From assembly GCF_000511385.1 (NCBI RefSeq), contig NC_023137.1, positions 2,983,001-3,047,000 on the forward strand: a stretch of DNA of 64,000 nucleotides. Reading direction: 5' to 3'. This DNA is from Phaeobacter gallaeciensis DSM 26640 (GTDB lineage: Bacteria > Pseudomonadota > Alphaproteobacteria > Rhodobacterales > Rhodobacteraceae). A program made the position numbers and the translations under genes. The notes beneath the pieces were generated by a model. The model was not told the DNA's origin. It did no database searches and worked only from the letters and a program-made list of their open reading frames with translations. Shown in pieces: positions 52,502 through 62,240 of the stretch (positions are counted from its first letter, which is position 1; every line of letters starts with the position of its first letter).

Positions 52502-54784
52502 TCAGCCATAAGAGTGGCCCCTGTTTCCGGCATCATCAGCTACTGCCCAGTCATCGGCACTGTCATGCCCGGAGCCATTTCCAAGCTGGAACCGCGACAC
52601 CACGCCGGTAAGCGCCTGCGCCTCGTTCTGGAGCAGCTGGCTGGCTGCGGAGGCTTCTTCGGACATCGCCGCATTCTGCTGGGTGGTACTGTCCAGGCGC
52701 CCGACGGCATTGTTGATATTTTCCAAACCCTTGGATTGCTTCTGCACGCCCTCTGCGATTTCGGTGATAAGGTCGGAGACATTTGTGACCTTGTCGATGA
52801 TCCCGCTCAGCGCATCACCTGCGCGACCAACCATGGCAACACCGTTTGCGACATGCTCCTCGCTGGCCGTGGTCAGTCCCTTGATCTCACCCGCCGCTTT
52901 GGAGGCCCGCATCGCAAGCGCGCGCACCTCTGAGGCGACAACTGCGAAACCGGCACCGGCCTCACCCGCACGGGCTGCCTCCACACCTGCGTTCAGGGCC
53001 AACAGGTTGGTCTGAAACGCGATATCGTCGATCATATTGATGATCTGCGAAATCTGTTGAGAGGCCTCTTGAATTTGATCCATCGCCTGCACCGCCGAGG
53101 TAACGATATGATTGCTGTGCTCGGCCTCATTGCGGGTACCGCGCATGGTTTCATCCACCTGCCCGGCCCGGTCAGCCGTCTCGCGAATACTATTGGTCAG
53201 ATCCTGAAGTGCTGAGGCCGTCTCCTCCAATGTCCCGGCCTGAGATTCCGTCCGATGCGCCATTTCCTCCGCAGAGGCGCGCTGCTCTTCCGAGAACTTA
53301 TCGACGTTATGGGCGGCATCGACCACCTCCGCGAGCGAGTCACGCAGGTTGATAAGGCTGCGATTGAAATTCTCCCTCAGAGTTTCGTAGTGCTCAACAA
53401 AAGGCTGCCCGATATCACAGGCCAAATTGCCTCGTTGCAGTTCAGCGAGGGCCCCACTCATTTCTTCTACCACTGCGGCGGTCTGCTTGGCCGCCTCTTC
53501 TTCGCGTTCTGCAGCCTCATCGGCGATCAGCAATTTGTCACGGAAAGTATCTAGGCTGCGGGCCAGATCTCCCAATTCGTCGCCGCGATCACGTCCGTTG
53601 ATTTCACTCGCATAGTCTTCTTCGGCCAGCGCATTGGTCGCCTCGCGCAGGGCCAGAATAGGGCGGGTGACATGACGCGCGGCCACAAAAGACACCGCAA
53701 TCGCAATCAGAACTGAAACACCGATCATCAGCATTGCAACAAGCCGGATTTCTGTCACCTCAGCAAAAGCTTCATGCTCGTCAGTCTGTAGTACCAAAGC
53801 CCAGTCGAACCCCTTGATATTCAAAGGCCTGACAAGGGTGATCACCTGTTCTCCTGATACCGAAGTGGAGCCTTCAAACATCCCGGCCTCACCTGCGGTG
53901 GCTGATTTGATTTCTGCGCTTTCGGGTAATTTATCCCCCGTGGCGAACTGGCCTTCAATGACGGAGGGGCTGCGCGCAATACCATCTCGGCCTACCAGAA
54001 AGATGTTCTGATGCCCATCGACCTTCATGTTGGATGTCAGTGCTGTCACAACTGACGCACTAGAGATTTGCACAGCCATCACGCCGATGACTTCTTTTTT
54101 CTTGTTGAAAACCGGCACACCCATGAAAGCACCAGCCGCACCGCCACCCGGAGCGTAGGCGGCAAAATCGGCGGTTACCACCTGACCGGCCTCAGCATTG
54201 AGCGCGGCATTGAAGACCTGCCCCAGGCCGCTATCCGCATTCTCCCCGGAGCCGAATTGCTGAATGAAATCCTCGCGCTTCTTGACCGAATAGAGCAATT
54301 GGCCAGAGGCATTCAGAAGATAGAGATCCTCATAGCCGTTGACCTGCAAAGACTGCAGAAACGTCGGGTGGTAGGTGGCGTGCGACTGGCTGTAATATGA
54401 CCCGTCACCAGGATCGCTCAGCAAATGACGTTCATTCGCGGCATTGGGGTTTTCTTCTATGTAGTGACGCCGCAAGAAGCCGGTCGGCTCCTCCTCGATC
54501 ATCTTATAAACACGGTCAAAGTTGTTGATGGCGCGGAACACCGTCGGCTGAGAGGCATTGATCGACAGATCACGGCGCGCGGCCTCCATCATGAACGTCA
54601 GCGCCTGCTCACCGGAGCGAGCCGTTGTCTCCTTCGAGGCGTAGACAAAGTCGCGAATGCTCTTTTCCGCCATCGAGTAAACAAGGAATGAGACTGTCAC
54701 CAGAAACGTTGCTGTCAGGGCCACCATGATTAGGGGCAGTTTCAGCTTGAGCGAAAGTTTCGGGGCCTTGGCCATGACGCGCAT
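52502..54784 (-). CDS. Methyl-accepting chemotaxis protein with large periplasmic sensor
   Basis: Chemoreceptor of 760 residues. Transmembrane helix 1 is [21 protein letters not shown] near the N-terminus. A long periplasmic domain of the double-Cache type follows (about 40-350; [33 protein letters not shown]). Then come helix 2 ([19 protein letters not shown]), a HAMP region and the signalling hairpin with [20 protein letters not shown] and [16 protein letters not shown]. No clear CheR/CheB-binding pentapeptide ends it. ATG 54784 follows AAGGAGGAG. It lies downstream of the hydroxyproline genes on the same strand, 167 bases away, so it might sense an amino acid of that pathway. Confidence 0.92.
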   Translation of the reverse strand: MRVMAKAPKLSLKLKLPLIMVALTATFLVTVSFLVYSMAEKSIRDFVYASKETTARSGEQALTFMMEAARRDLSINASQPTVFRAINNFDRVYKMIEEEPTGFLRRHYIEENPNAANERHLLSDPGDGSYYSQSHATYHPTFLQSLQVNGYEDLYLLNASGQLLYSVKKREDFIQQFGSGENADSGLGQVFNAALNAEAGQVVTADFAAYAPGGGAAGAFMGVPVFNKKKEVIGVMAVQISSASVVTALTSNMKVDGHQNIFLVGRDGIARSPSVIEGQFATGDKLPESAEIKSATAGEAGMFEGSTSVSGEQVITLVRPLNIKGFDWALVLQTDEHEAFAEVTEIRLVAMLMIGVSVLIAIAVSFVAARHVTRPILALREATNALAEEDYASEINGRDRGDELGDLARSLDTFRDKLLIADEAAEREEEAAKQTAAVVEEMSGALAELQRGNLACDIGQPFVEHYETLRENFNRSLINLRDSLAEVVDAAHNVDKFSEEQRASAEEMAHRTESQAGTLEETASALQDLTNSIRETADRAGQVDETMRGTRNEAEHSNHIVTSAVQAMDQIQEASQQISQIINMIDDIAFQTNLLALNAGVEAARAGEAGAGFAVVASEVRALAMRASKAAGEIKGLTTASEEHVANGVAMVGRAGDALSGIIDKVTNVSDLITEIAEGVQKQSKGLENINNAVGRLDSTTQQNAAMSEEASAASQLLQNEAQALTGVVSRFQLGNGSGHDSADDWAVADDAGNRGHSYG

Positions 54785-54951
54785 GTCTCCTCCTTGATAG
54801 TGCCGATTCTGCCGCAATGCGACGGAACGCCCCAAGAGATAGCCATGCAATTCCTTCAATTTCGTTCACGGTCGGTTTGCGCACATTGCCCGCGACGGCG
54901 ATGCCCTGCCCTGTCTTGCAGCCTTATCAGAGGTGAAGGCGGCTCAAGACA

Positions 54952-56202
54952 TCAGAAACGGTCTGGCGCGAACGGTGCCAGATCAATTGCCGGATCGCGT
55001 CCTAGCGCCAGATCTGCGACCAGCTCCGCCGTGGCGGCCGATTGGGTTAGCCCGACATGCCCATGACCAAAGGCATAGACCACCCGCGCATCACGCCTGG
55101 CGCTGCCAATCACCGGCAGGCTGTCAGGCAGAGATGGACGAAACCCCATCCAGCGGGTGCCATCTGCGGTGTCCAGCTCTGGCATGAACCGCGCGGCCTT
55201 CGCCAGCAGCGTATCGGCGCGTTTGAAGTTTGCAGGCCGTTTCAACCCTCCGAGTTCAACCGCGCCTCCGACCCGAACACCGCCACGGATACGGCTCACC
55301 ACAAAGCCATGACGGCAAAAAGTGATATGCGTGCGCAGATCGAAGCAGCCTGCGGGCAAGGTGGTGTTGTAGCCGCGCTCCGTCTCCAGCGGCAGCGGGT
55401 CGCCCAGACGGCGGGTCAGTTGATGCGACCACGCCCCTGCGGCCACGACCACAGTGTCAACCCGGACGTCCTCCCCGTCTGTCAGAAGACGCAGTTTCTC
55501 ACCCCCGGCTTCAAGATCACGCACCTCTGCCCGGCGCAGTTGGCCACCCCGCGCCATGAAGATCTGAAAGAGGTGTTCGACCCAGGCTTTTGGATCGCAG
55601 GTATTCATCCAGTCAGGGGTGAAGCCTGCATGCGTGAACCGGGGGCTGAGCCCCGGCTGAATTTCGGCAATTTCGGCGGGGCTATGTAACAGCGAGAACC
55701 GGATGCCGTGATCCCGACGCAATTGCCAGCCGCGCTGGCTGGCGACGAACTCAGCTTCGGACTCGTAGAGTTGCAGAGCACCGTCGCGCTGCATCATTGC
55801 CTCGCCTTTGGTGTCGGAGATCTGGCGTTCGGTCGCCGCCTGCGCCAGCTGCATCAGGGATGCTTGGGCGCTGACCACCTTCTGATACCGGTCCCGCCAG
55901 CTGGCGCGCCAGAAGCGGATCAGCCAAGGTGTCAATTGCAGAGCGTAAGAAGGCGGGACCGACAGCGGGCCAAGCGGGTCCAGCAGCCAGGCCGGTGCCT
56001 TTTTCATGATCCCCGGTGTGGCCAGTGGTTCGAGGTCAGTGAATGCAAAGGCCCCGGCGTTGCCTGCAGATGTTTCTTCGGCGACGCCCTTGCGATCCAG
56101 CAGGATGACCTGCCCGCCCGTTGGCGCCAGTTCGCTCTGCAGGCGCAGCGCCGTGCTGACGCCAACAACACCTGCCCCGATAACCACAATCGTTTTTGTC
56201 AT
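54952..56202 (-). CDS. FAD-dependent D-amino-acid dehydrogenase, probable D-hydroxyproline dehydrogenase
   Basis: DAO-family flavoprotein of 416 residues that would oxidise cis-4-hydroxy-D-proline to 1-pyrroline-4-hydroxy-2-carboxylate. The dinucleotide-binding motif VVIGAGVVGVSTALRLQ (5-21) is at the N-terminus. VVVAAGAWSHQLTRRLG and the C-terminal GFRPSLPDSLPVIG and YAFGHGHVGLTQ complete the FAD site, as in DadA. The epimerase, deaminase and aldehyde dehydrogenase upstream on the same strand fix the likely substrate. Without them it would simply be called a D-amino-acid dehydrogenase. Confidence 0.88.
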   Translation of the reverse strand: MTKTIVVIGAGVVGVSTALRLQSELAPTGGQVILLDRKGVAEETSAGNAGAFAFTDLEPLATPGIMKKAPAWLLDPLGPLSVPPSYALQLTPWLIRFWRASWRDRYQKVVSAQASLMQLAQAATERQISDTKGEAMMQRDGALQLYESEAEFVASQRGWQLRRDHGIRFSLLHSPAEIAEIQPGLSPRFTHAGFTPDWMNTCDPKAWVEHLFQIFMARGGQLRRAEVRDLEAGGEKLRLLTDGEDVRVDTVVVAAGAWSHQLTRRLGDPLPLETERGYNTTLPAGCFDLRTHITFCRHGFVVSRIRGGVRVGGAVELGGLKRPANFKRADTLLAKAARFMPELDTADGTRWMGFRPSLPDSLPVIGSARRDARVVYAFGHGHVGLTQSAATAELVADLALGRDPAIDLAPFAPDRF

Positions 56203-56255
56203 CTGCCCTGCCTTCGCAACGGAGGCGAGGCTTTCACCCCGCCACCTGACCGTCT

Positions 56256-57686
56256 TTACGCTAGGGTATATGCGGTTTTGACCTTGGTATAGAACTCTTT
56301 CGCATGGCTGCCCTGTTCGCGCGCACCAAAGCTGGACCCCTTGGTGCCACCGAAGGGCACGTGATAGTCAACGCCCGCAGTGGGCAGGTTCACCATCGCC
56401 ATGCCAGCCTCGACATGTGCCTTGAAATGCGTGGCATATTTCAAAGATCCTGTGCAAATCCCCGCGCTGAGGCCAAAAGGCGTGTCATTGGCCACCACCA
56501 GAGCCTCATCATAATCCGCCACGCGGATCACAGAGGCGAGCGGACCAAAGACTTCCTCTTGATTGATCCGCATGTCATTTGACGTTTCGGTGACAAGCGC
56601 GGGCGCCAGATAGAACCCCTTGGTACTGCGCTGCAGCGTCTGTCCCCCAAGCACTCGCCCGCCCTCGCTGGCGGCCACGTCGAGATAATAGAGATCCTTC
56701 TCCAACTGCCGCTCATCCACAACCGGCCCGATCTGAGTGTTGTCGTCCAGAGCGTTGCCGACCCGCAGGCCCGTCATCCGCTCTCCAAGTGCTGCAACAA
56801 AACGGTCGTGTATCCCCTCGGTCACGATCAGCCGCGAGGATGCGGTACAGCGCTGGCCTGTGGAGAAAAACGCACCGTTGAGGCTGGCCTCCACCGCCGT
56901 CTCAAGATCCGCGTCATCCAATACCACCATTGGATTCTTGCCACCCATTTCCAGCTGCAGCTTTTTGCGCTGCGCCCCGCAGGCCGCCGCGATGGCGCTG
57001 CCGGTCTCAACCGAACCGGTAAAGGAGATGGCGTCCACATGGCGGCTTTGCACCAGTGCCTGACCAACCGTACTGCCTGTGCCGAACACAATGTTGAATA
57101 CACCCTCCGGCAAACCCGAGCGACTGATGATCTCTGCCAGGGCATGCGCGCACCCCGGCGTCAACTCAGCCGGTTTCAGAACAACCGCATTGCCATAGGC
57201 CAGCGCCGGCGCGATCTTCCAGGCGGGGATGGCGATGGGAAAATTCCAAGGCGTGATCAAGCCGACAACCCCCATCGGAGAGCGCGTCACCTCGACGCCG
57301 ACACCGGGCCGCACCGAGCCAAGGATTTCGCCCGCCTGGCGCAGGGTTTCACCTGCAAAGAACTTGAAGATTTGCCCGGCGCGCGCGGCCTCGCCAATCC
57401 CTTCAGGCAAGGTCTTGCCCTCCTCGCGAGAGAGCAGCTTTCCCAGTTCAGCCTTGCGGGCCAGAATTTCGGTGCCGATGGCGTCCAGCACATCAAATCG
57501 CTGCTGTGGCGTGCTGGCCGCCCATCCGGGAGCTGCGGCGCGGGCAGCGCTAATCGCATGCTCCATGTCCTCCGCGGGACTATTGGCAGCATATCCCAAG
57601 ACGTCCTGCGTATCGGAGGGGTTGATATTGGCGGCGGCGGCGGCGGTCTCTGACCAGTCGCCTGCGATTAGGTTTTTATATTCCAT
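56256..57686 (-). CDS. Aldehyde dehydrogenase, probable alpha-ketoglutarate semialdehyde dehydrogenase
   Basis: NAD(P)-dependent aldehyde dehydrogenase of 476 residues. Catalytic Glu246 (LQLEMGGKNP) and Cys280 (GQRCTASS) are present, as are TPWNFPIAIPAWKIAPALA and FTGSVETGS of the cofactor site. In this operon it would oxidise 2,5-dioxopentanoate to 2-oxoglutarate, the last step of hydroxyproline breakdown. It overlaps the epimerase stop by one base (TGATG). Confidence 0.9.
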   Translation of the reverse strand: MEYKNLIAGDWSETAAAAANINPSDTQDVLGYAANSPAEDMEHAISAARAAAPGWAASTPQQRFDVLDAIGTEILARKAELGKLLSREEGKTLPEGIGEAARAGQIFKFFAGETLRQAGEILGSVRPGVGVEVTRSPMGVVGLITPWNFPIAIPAWKIAPALAYGNAVVLKPAELTPGCAHALAEIISRSGLPEGVFNIVFGTGSTVGQALVQSRHVDAISFTGSVETGSAIAAACGAQRKKLQLEMGGKNPMVVLDDADLETAVEASLNGAFFSTGQRCTASSRLIVTEGIHDRFVAALGERMTGLRVGNALDDNTQIGPVVDERQLEKDLYYLDVAASEGGRVLGGQTLQRSTKGFYLAPALVTETSNDMRINQEEVFGPLASVIRVADYDEALVVANDTPFGLSAGICTGSLKYATHFKAHVEAGMAMVNLPTAGVDYHVPFGGTKGSSFGAREQGSHAKEFYTKVKTAYTLA

Positions 57687-58630
57687 CAGTATACCTCTTG
57701 GCTGGTGATCCCCGCCCGGTAGGGGTCGGCAGGGTCAAAGTTCAGAACAGTGTCACCGGTCACAAAGGCCGTACCGGTAATCGTTGCGATCACACCTCCT
57801 GTCGGGCCTGGGCGATAGTGCAGCGCGTAGGTGCTGCTGATTACGCTCTCTTGGATCCAGGTCACACCCGGCGCCAGATCCCCGTCTGCAGCCAGACAGG
57901 CCAGCTTCGCCGCAGACCCGGTGCCACAGGGGGACCGGTCATAAGCCGTTCCGGGGCAAAGAACGAAGTTGCGCGCATGACCAACGCGGGTCAGGGGTGG
58001 TCCGACAAATTCGATGTGGTCAATCACCGCCCCGTTGCGGCCAGTGATCCCCTGCTCTGCCAGGGCCTGCCGCAGAGCCACAGCACTGGTGGTCAGCTGG
58101 TCGACATGGGCCAGGGTTAGCGGTGCCGGAACATCAGAAGTCAGAAAGAACCAATTGCCACCCCATGCGATATCGCCGGACATCCGCCCCTGCCCTGGCA
58201 CCTCCACCACAACATCAGCCCGATACCGATCACTCTCTACATTTTCGACAGCAGCCCTGTTCGCTGTCTGCAAATGCACACCAACGGTGCCGACCGGCGT
58301 TTCGATATGATGTCGCCCCAGATCAAGACGGCCCAGATGATGCAGACTCACGGCGGTGCCGATGGTGGCATGACCGCACATGCCCAATGGTCCAATCGGA
58401 TTGAAGTAAATCACCGCTGCCGCAGCTGTAGGATCACTTGGCGGCACCAATAAGGCGCCCACCATAGCGTCGTGACCGCGTGGCTCGGACAGCACCGCAC
58501 TGCAGAAAGCGCGGTGATCCCTAAACAGCCGATGCGTCCGTTCTGCCAGTGATCCGTCGCCCAGATCTGGCCCGCCAGACAGGATCAGACGGGTCGGCTC
58601 GCCACCGGTATGACTGTCGATTACGCGCAT
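57686..58630 (-). CDS. lhpA: 4-hydroxyproline 2-epimerase
   Basis: Proline-racemase family enzyme of 314 residues that epimerises trans-4-hydroxy-L-proline to the cis-D form. It begins MRVIDSHTGGEPTRL. Both catalytic cysteines are present, Cys85 in GMCGHAT and Cys235 in DRSPCGTGS, which marks an epimerase rather than the trans-3-hydroxyproline dehydratase that lacks one. ATG 58630 is used because conserved sequence starts there; it overlaps the upstream deaminase gene by ten bases. Confidence 0.92.
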   Translation of the reverse strand: MRVIDSHTGGEPTRLILSGGPDLGDGSLAERTHRLFRDHRAFCSAVLSEPRGHDAMVGALLVPPSDPTAAAAVIYFNPIGPLGMCGHATIGTAVSLHHLGRLDLGRHHIETPVGTVGVHLQTANRAAVENVESDRYRADVVVEVPGQGRMSGDIAWGGNWFFLTSDVPAPLTLAHVDQLTTSAVALRQALAEQGITGRNGAVIDHIEFVGPPLTRVGHARNFVLCPGTAYDRSPCGTGSAAKLACLAADGDLAPGVTWIQESVISSTYALHYRPGPTGGVIATITGTAFVTGDTVLNFDPADPYRAGITSQEVY

Positions 58631-59580
58631 AGGGTGGCGATGTCGGGCTGCTGGCTCCAATCCGCATACCAGCTGCGAAACAGCGCATACTGGGCCTCGA
58701 CATAGGCCTGTTGGCTGGCGCTCAACCGGTCGCTTTCGTTGAAGTGCAGGCGGTATTCGCTATCCCCGTTCAGCACCATCAGATGCTTGTAATAAAGGAC
58801 CAGATCCGCCCCCTCATCAAAGGAGGAGAGAACCGCTAGCGCCGCTTCCAGCTCCAGAGCCTGACGCCGGGCGGTGGCGTTCCCTTTCGCTGCGAGTTGG
58901 CAAAGAGCGACAAGGTGCAGGACCTCATCCGGCAGCGCATTCCCGATCCCCGTGATCGCGCCCCCGGCCCCGCAGTTGACATAGCCGTGGAATACAGTGG
59001 TATCGACACCGATCATCAGGGTGACACTGCTGTCCTGAGAGGTGATATTTTCGGCCGCATAGCGCAGATCGTCAGCGCCCCCAAATTCCTTGAACCCGAT
59101 CAGATTTGGATAATCCTTGCGCAGATCGAAAAACAGATCCGCCCGGGTAGCAAACCCATAATAGGGACTGTTGTAGATCACCGCCGGCAACGTTGGTGCA
59201 GCAGAGAGCACAGCGGCGAAGTGGTCGCGTTGTGCCGCCACCGAGCTGCCTCGTGACAAGACGCGCGGGATCACCATGAGACCGGCAGCCCCCACCTCTG
59301 CAGCATGGGCAGCATGGGCTGCGGCTTGCACCGTGTTGACGGCGCCGGTGCCGACAATGGTCGGAACGCCAGCCGCAACAAGGCGGGCGACCCCTTCCAT
59401 CCGCTCAGCATCGCTGATCAGTGGCCAATCGCCCATGGAGCCACAGTAGACGACCGCGGACATGCCTTTGGCGATCAGTTCCTGCCCTTTTTTCACCAGC
59501 GCATCAAAATCAGGGCGCCGATCAGCGGTACAGGGGGTCATCAGGGCCGGAATGCAGCCGGAGAACACAGGGTTTATCAT
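58621..59580 (-). CDS. lhpC: DapA-family lyase, probable 1-pyrroline-4-hydroxy-2-carboxylate deaminase
   Basis: Dihydrodipicolinate-synthase-like aldolase of 319 residues with the Schiff-base Lys164 (IGFKEFGG) and Tyr136 (VIYNSPYYG). In the hydroxyproline pathway this family deaminates 1-pyrroline-4-hydroxy-2-carboxylate to alpha-ketoglutarate semialdehyde. That role is inferred from the flanking epimerase and dehydrogenase. The ATG at 59580 follows GGAGAGGA; the upstream open-frame extension crosses the operator region and is not conserved. It is the first gene of the operon. Confidence 0.9.
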   Translation of the reverse strand: MINPVFSGCIPALMTPCTADRRPDFDALVKKGQELIAKGMSAVVYCGSMGDWPLISDAERMEGVARLVAAGVPTIVGTGAVNTVQAAAHAAHAAEVGAAGLMVIPRVLSRGSSVAAQRDHFAAVLSAAPTLPAVIYNSPYYGFATRADLFFDLRKDYPNLIGFKEFGGADDLRYAAENITSQDSSVTLMIGVDTTVFHGYVNCGAGGAITGIGNALPDEVLHLVALCQLAAKGNATARRQALELEAALAVLSSFDEGADLVLYYKHLMVLNGDSEYRLHFNESDRLSASQQAYVEAQYALFRSWYADWSQQPDIATLCA

Positions 59581-59654
59581 GGTTGGATCCTCTCCAATGG
59601 GTTTGAACCTGAGCCCGCAAGGCGCGCCCGGCGCTGATGACGCCTTCATAATGC

Positions 59655-59670
59655 ATATTGGATCCAATAT
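59655..59670. promoter_or_regulatory. Perfect 16-base palindrome, GntR-type operator candidate
   Basis: ATATTGGATCCAATAT is a perfect palindrome between the divergent deaminase gene (start 59580) and the GntR gene (start 59742). TTGGATCCAA-like sites are typical of FadR-subfamily GntR regulators. An overlapping ATATTCAATAT follows. It could control both promoters. Confidence 0.7.
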
Positions 59671-59741
59671 TCAATATCTGATTTATGCGCACTTCCCCCA
59701 CGGCCATGATCAGGGATATAACAACGGCAGGGAGCGCAGAT

Positions 59742-60404
59742 ATGAAGTTGAAATCCGTAGATATATCCAAGACCGCCTCCGCCTCGACGATCGTTTTTGA
59801 CGCCCTGCGCAAGGCCATCATCGAAGGCGACCTGAAGGAAGGCGAACCGCTGCGGCAGGATGAAATAGCCCAGATGTTCAACACCAGCCGAATCCCCGTG
59901 CGCGAAGCAATTTCGCGTCTGGAGGAGCAAGGACTGGTAAAAACCCAACGCTACAAAGGCGCCGTGGTCTCTGGCCTGTCAGCTCAGGAAGCTCAGGAAA
60001 TCTTCGATTTCCGGGCCGTGTTGGAATCTGAAGTTATCCGCCGCGCAGTACCGCGCATGTCCCCCATGGCTATTTCTACTGCGAAGGCCTGTCTGGAGGC
60101 GTTCTCGCAATCCGAAGATCCGATGACTTGGGGTGATTTGAACCGCGATTTTCACTCCACGCTCTATCGGGAGAGCGGGCTGCAGTATCATATGGATGTG
60201 ATCGACAATGCGATGGATCGCGTCGACAGTTATCTGCGGGCGCAATTGGTACTGTCCAACGGCAACGAACGCGCCAATGCCGAGCACCTCGCGATTTGGG
60301 ACGCCTGTGTTGCTGGAGATGCCGACCTTGCAGCGGCGCTCACACGCGACCACATAACTGGCGCCTGCAAAACCCTGCTGGACACTCTGAAGGACCTTGG
60401 TTGA
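59742..60404 (+). CDS. GntR-family (FCD) regulator of hydroxyproline genes
   Basis: Regulator of 220 residues. The winged helix is at about 15-75 (VFDALRKAIIEGDLKEGEPLRQDEIAQMF, quoted in part, then TSRIPVREAISRLEEQGLV). The C-terminal all-helical FCD ligand domain contains FRAVLESEVIRRAVP, DLNRDFHSTLY and EHLAIWDACVAGD, whose Asp and His residues would bind a metal. ATG 59742 follows AGGGAG. It is divergent from the hydroxyproline operon and almost certainly its regulator. Confidence 0.92.
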   Translation: MKLKSVDISKTASASTIVFDALRKAIIEGDLKEGEPLRQDEIAQMFNTSRIPVREAISRLEEQGLVKTQRYKGAVVSGLSAQEAQEIFDFRAVLESEVIRRAVPRMSPMAISTAKACLEAFSQSEDPMTWGDLNRDFHSTLYRESGLQYHMDVIDNAMDRVDSYLRAQLVLSNGNERANAEHLAIWDACVAGDADLAAALTRDHITGACKTLLDTLKDLG

Positions 60405-60429
60405 GGCCTACGGATCGATGCCCCAAGCG

Positions 60430-60457
60430 GCGCTCAGGCGGTTTTGAGCGCTTTTTT
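60430..60457 (+). terminator. Rho-independent terminator of the GntR gene
   Basis: GCGCTCA pairs with TGAGCGC across an eight-base loop, followed by six T. It overlaps the last codons of the convergent glycosyltransferase gene, so part of that protein's C-terminus is encoded by terminator sequence. Confidence 0.75.
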
Positions 60458-61378
60458 GAGGCGACGGCGTTCGGATAGGGCAAATCCCAGCACCCATGAG
60501 GGGTGTCTCCAAGCTGAGACCCCGAGCTTTCGCAGCCCCCCTTCCAGATAGGATCGGCGCAGTTGTCGTTCCTCCAGTCGGCGACGCATGGCTTTTACAA
60601 TTGGATCTTGGTCACTGAGACCAAACACCTGTGCATCTGCAAGACGCTGACGTAGAAGAAAAATTTCTCGACCGACTTCAATCAGACGCTTGTTTCGAAA
60701 GGCTTCTGCATCGGCAATGCGACGTGCTGTACTGGTCTGGCCCATACCGACGCGATATACAATGAGCTCTTCGTCGATGAACGCCACCCTGCCCTCAAGC
60801 GCCGCTCGGAACCCAAGAACAAGATCCTCGTAGCAATCCGCAAACTGAATGGGACCATACTTGCGGAACAGTTCTTTGTGCCATGCGCAGGTCGCACCGA
60901 GGAACAACTGCATGGAACAGGCGGCCGACATGGCATCGGTTCGGGTATAGAAAGTGGCTTTTGCATAGGATTTCGGCATCGGTTTGCCGTCCAAGGTCTC
61001 AACGTGACCATGTGAGAAGGACAGAAGCGGATCGTCGCGCTCAAAGACTTCAATGGTGCGCGCCACACGACCCGGCAAAGAGATATCGTCACCAGAGGCC
61101 GCAATGATTACATCCCCGGAGCTAAGCTCAAAACACCGTTCGATATGTTTATTCACGCCCAAATTCTGCGGATTTTTGTTCAGCACAACGGAATGTGGCC
61201 CCGCGTAATCGGCAACCAGAGCCCGCATCACCTCGAAGGTATCATCCTGCGAGCAATCGTCCGACAGAAGGATCTCGATCGGGTCACTCTCCTGCGCAAG
61301 AACCGCCTCAACCGCCTCTTTCACATAATCCTGCTGATTGTAGGTAAGAAGCACAACTGAATAGCGGTATTTGTTCAT
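60434..61378 (-). CDS. Family 2 glycosyltransferase
   Basis: GT-A transferase of 314 residues: YSVVLLTYNQQDYVKEAVEAVL, LSDDCSQDDTFEV, an ASGDDI metal site, and CYEDLVLGFRAALEGR as acceptor-side motif. The last 60 residues are basic and helical. It is likely part of the second saccharide cluster with the FdtA/FdtB-like genes, though it is transcribed the other way from them. Donor and acceptor are unknown. Confidence 0.88.
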   Translation of the reverse strand: MNKYRYSVVLLTYNQQDYVKEAVEAVLAQESDPIEILLSDDCSQDDTFEVMRALVADYAGPHSVVLNKNPQNLGVNKHIERCFELSSGDVIIAASGDDISLPGRVARTIEVFERDDPLLSFSHGHVETLDGKPMPKSYAKATFYTRTDAMSAACSMQLFLGATCAWHKELFRKYGPIQFADCYEDLVLGFRAALEGRVAFIDEELIVYRVGMGQTSTARRIADAEAFRNKRLIEVGREIFLLRQRLADAQVFGLSDQDPIVKAMRRRLEERQLRRSYLEGGLRKLGVSAWRHPSWVLGFALSERRRLKKALKTA

Positions 61379-61805
61379 TTCGACCCAATCCTACCTGCAC
61401 ACTCGTGCAGAAAATCCATTTCTGTTCCGCCGTCTGCCGCCCTGGGCTCGTTGTCAGGCACGCCTTGTTTGCGGTCTGCGCGCGACACCAACCGGAGAGG
61501 AGAGGCTGCGCCCCATCAATAGAGCAGTTCGCTCTGCGGTTCCATGGAAGACGTCGCTTGCTCTATCATGCCCCCGCCCATTCTCTCCCTTGGAGCTGAG
61601 CGACATGGTCCCGAACTAGAGAACCGCATTCTGCGCAAGGCGTGCCCTTGCCTCAGCCAAGTTCCGCAGACCATCCGCAGTATGTCCAATTCGATTGATC
61701 GGAGGCGACAATATGGTAGACAACTGAGCCAATAGATTAGACCGGATCGCACTCTTGTGGTGGGAAATCCGACGCCTGTTCCGATCAGCTGCGACAAGCG
61801 GATCG
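61379..61805. other. Intergenic region with no convincing gene
   Basis: The 427 bases between the GT2 gene and the FdtA-like gene hold only short open frames without starts or similarity that I trust. Both flanking genes are transcribed away from it, so it should carry two promoters. I could not assign their boxes. Confidence 0.5.
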
Positions 61806-62240
61806 ATGTCACAATACCGGAGTGCGGATTTGCCCCTCAGCGACTGCAAATTTATAGACCTGCCCAAGATCGAAGATGCCCGCGGCAACCTGACATTTGT
61901 CGAGGGGATGAACCACATCCCGTTTGATATCAAACGGGTCTACTACCTTTATGATGTGCCGGGCGGATCCGATCGCGGTGCCCATGCTCATAAGGGTCTA
62001 CACCAGTTCATGATTGCAATGTCGGGCAGCTTTGACGTGGTTCTGGATGACGGGGTCAATGAAAAACGCTTCCATCTCAACCGCTCCTATTTCGGCATCT
62101 ATATCTGCCCGATGATGTGGCGCTATCTCGACAATTTCTCGTCGGGCGCGGTCTGCATGGTCATGGCCTCCGCGCCCTATGACGAGGGGGATTATATCCG
62201 CGATTACGGCGCATTCCGCCAAGCGGTCGGCGTCAAATGA
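61806..62240 (+). CDS. FdtA-like sugar 3,4-ketoisomerase (WxcM/cupin family)
   Basis: Cupin-fold enzyme of 144 residues that would convert dTDP-4-keto-6-deoxyglucose to a 3-keto sugar. It has [21 protein letters not shown], the metal-free active site [11 protein letters not shown], and [20 protein letters not shown], all typical of FdtA/QdtA. The stop overlaps the next aminotransferase start by ATGA, the usual pairing. The start at 61806 has only a weak ribosome site. The dTDP-glucose synthesis genes are not in the window. Confidence 0.88.
   Translation: MSQYRSADLPLSDCKFIDLPKIEDARGNLTFVEGMNHIPFDIKRVYYLYDVPGGSDRGAHAHKGLHQFMIAMSGSFDVVLDDGVNEKRFHLNRSYFGIYICPMMWRYLDNFSSGAVCMVMASAPYDEGDYIRDYGAFRQAVGVK

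Noticed and set aside
57686..58630. Trans-3-hydroxy-L-proline dehydratase instead of epimerase
   Set aside because: Both cysteines (85 and 235) are present; the dehydratase has Thr or Ser in place of one of them.
61616..61740. A minus-strand peptide with a helical, Leu- and Ala-rich end that looked like a protein remnant
   Set aside because: It has no convincing start, runs against the FdtA-like gene further on, and I could not match it to a family.
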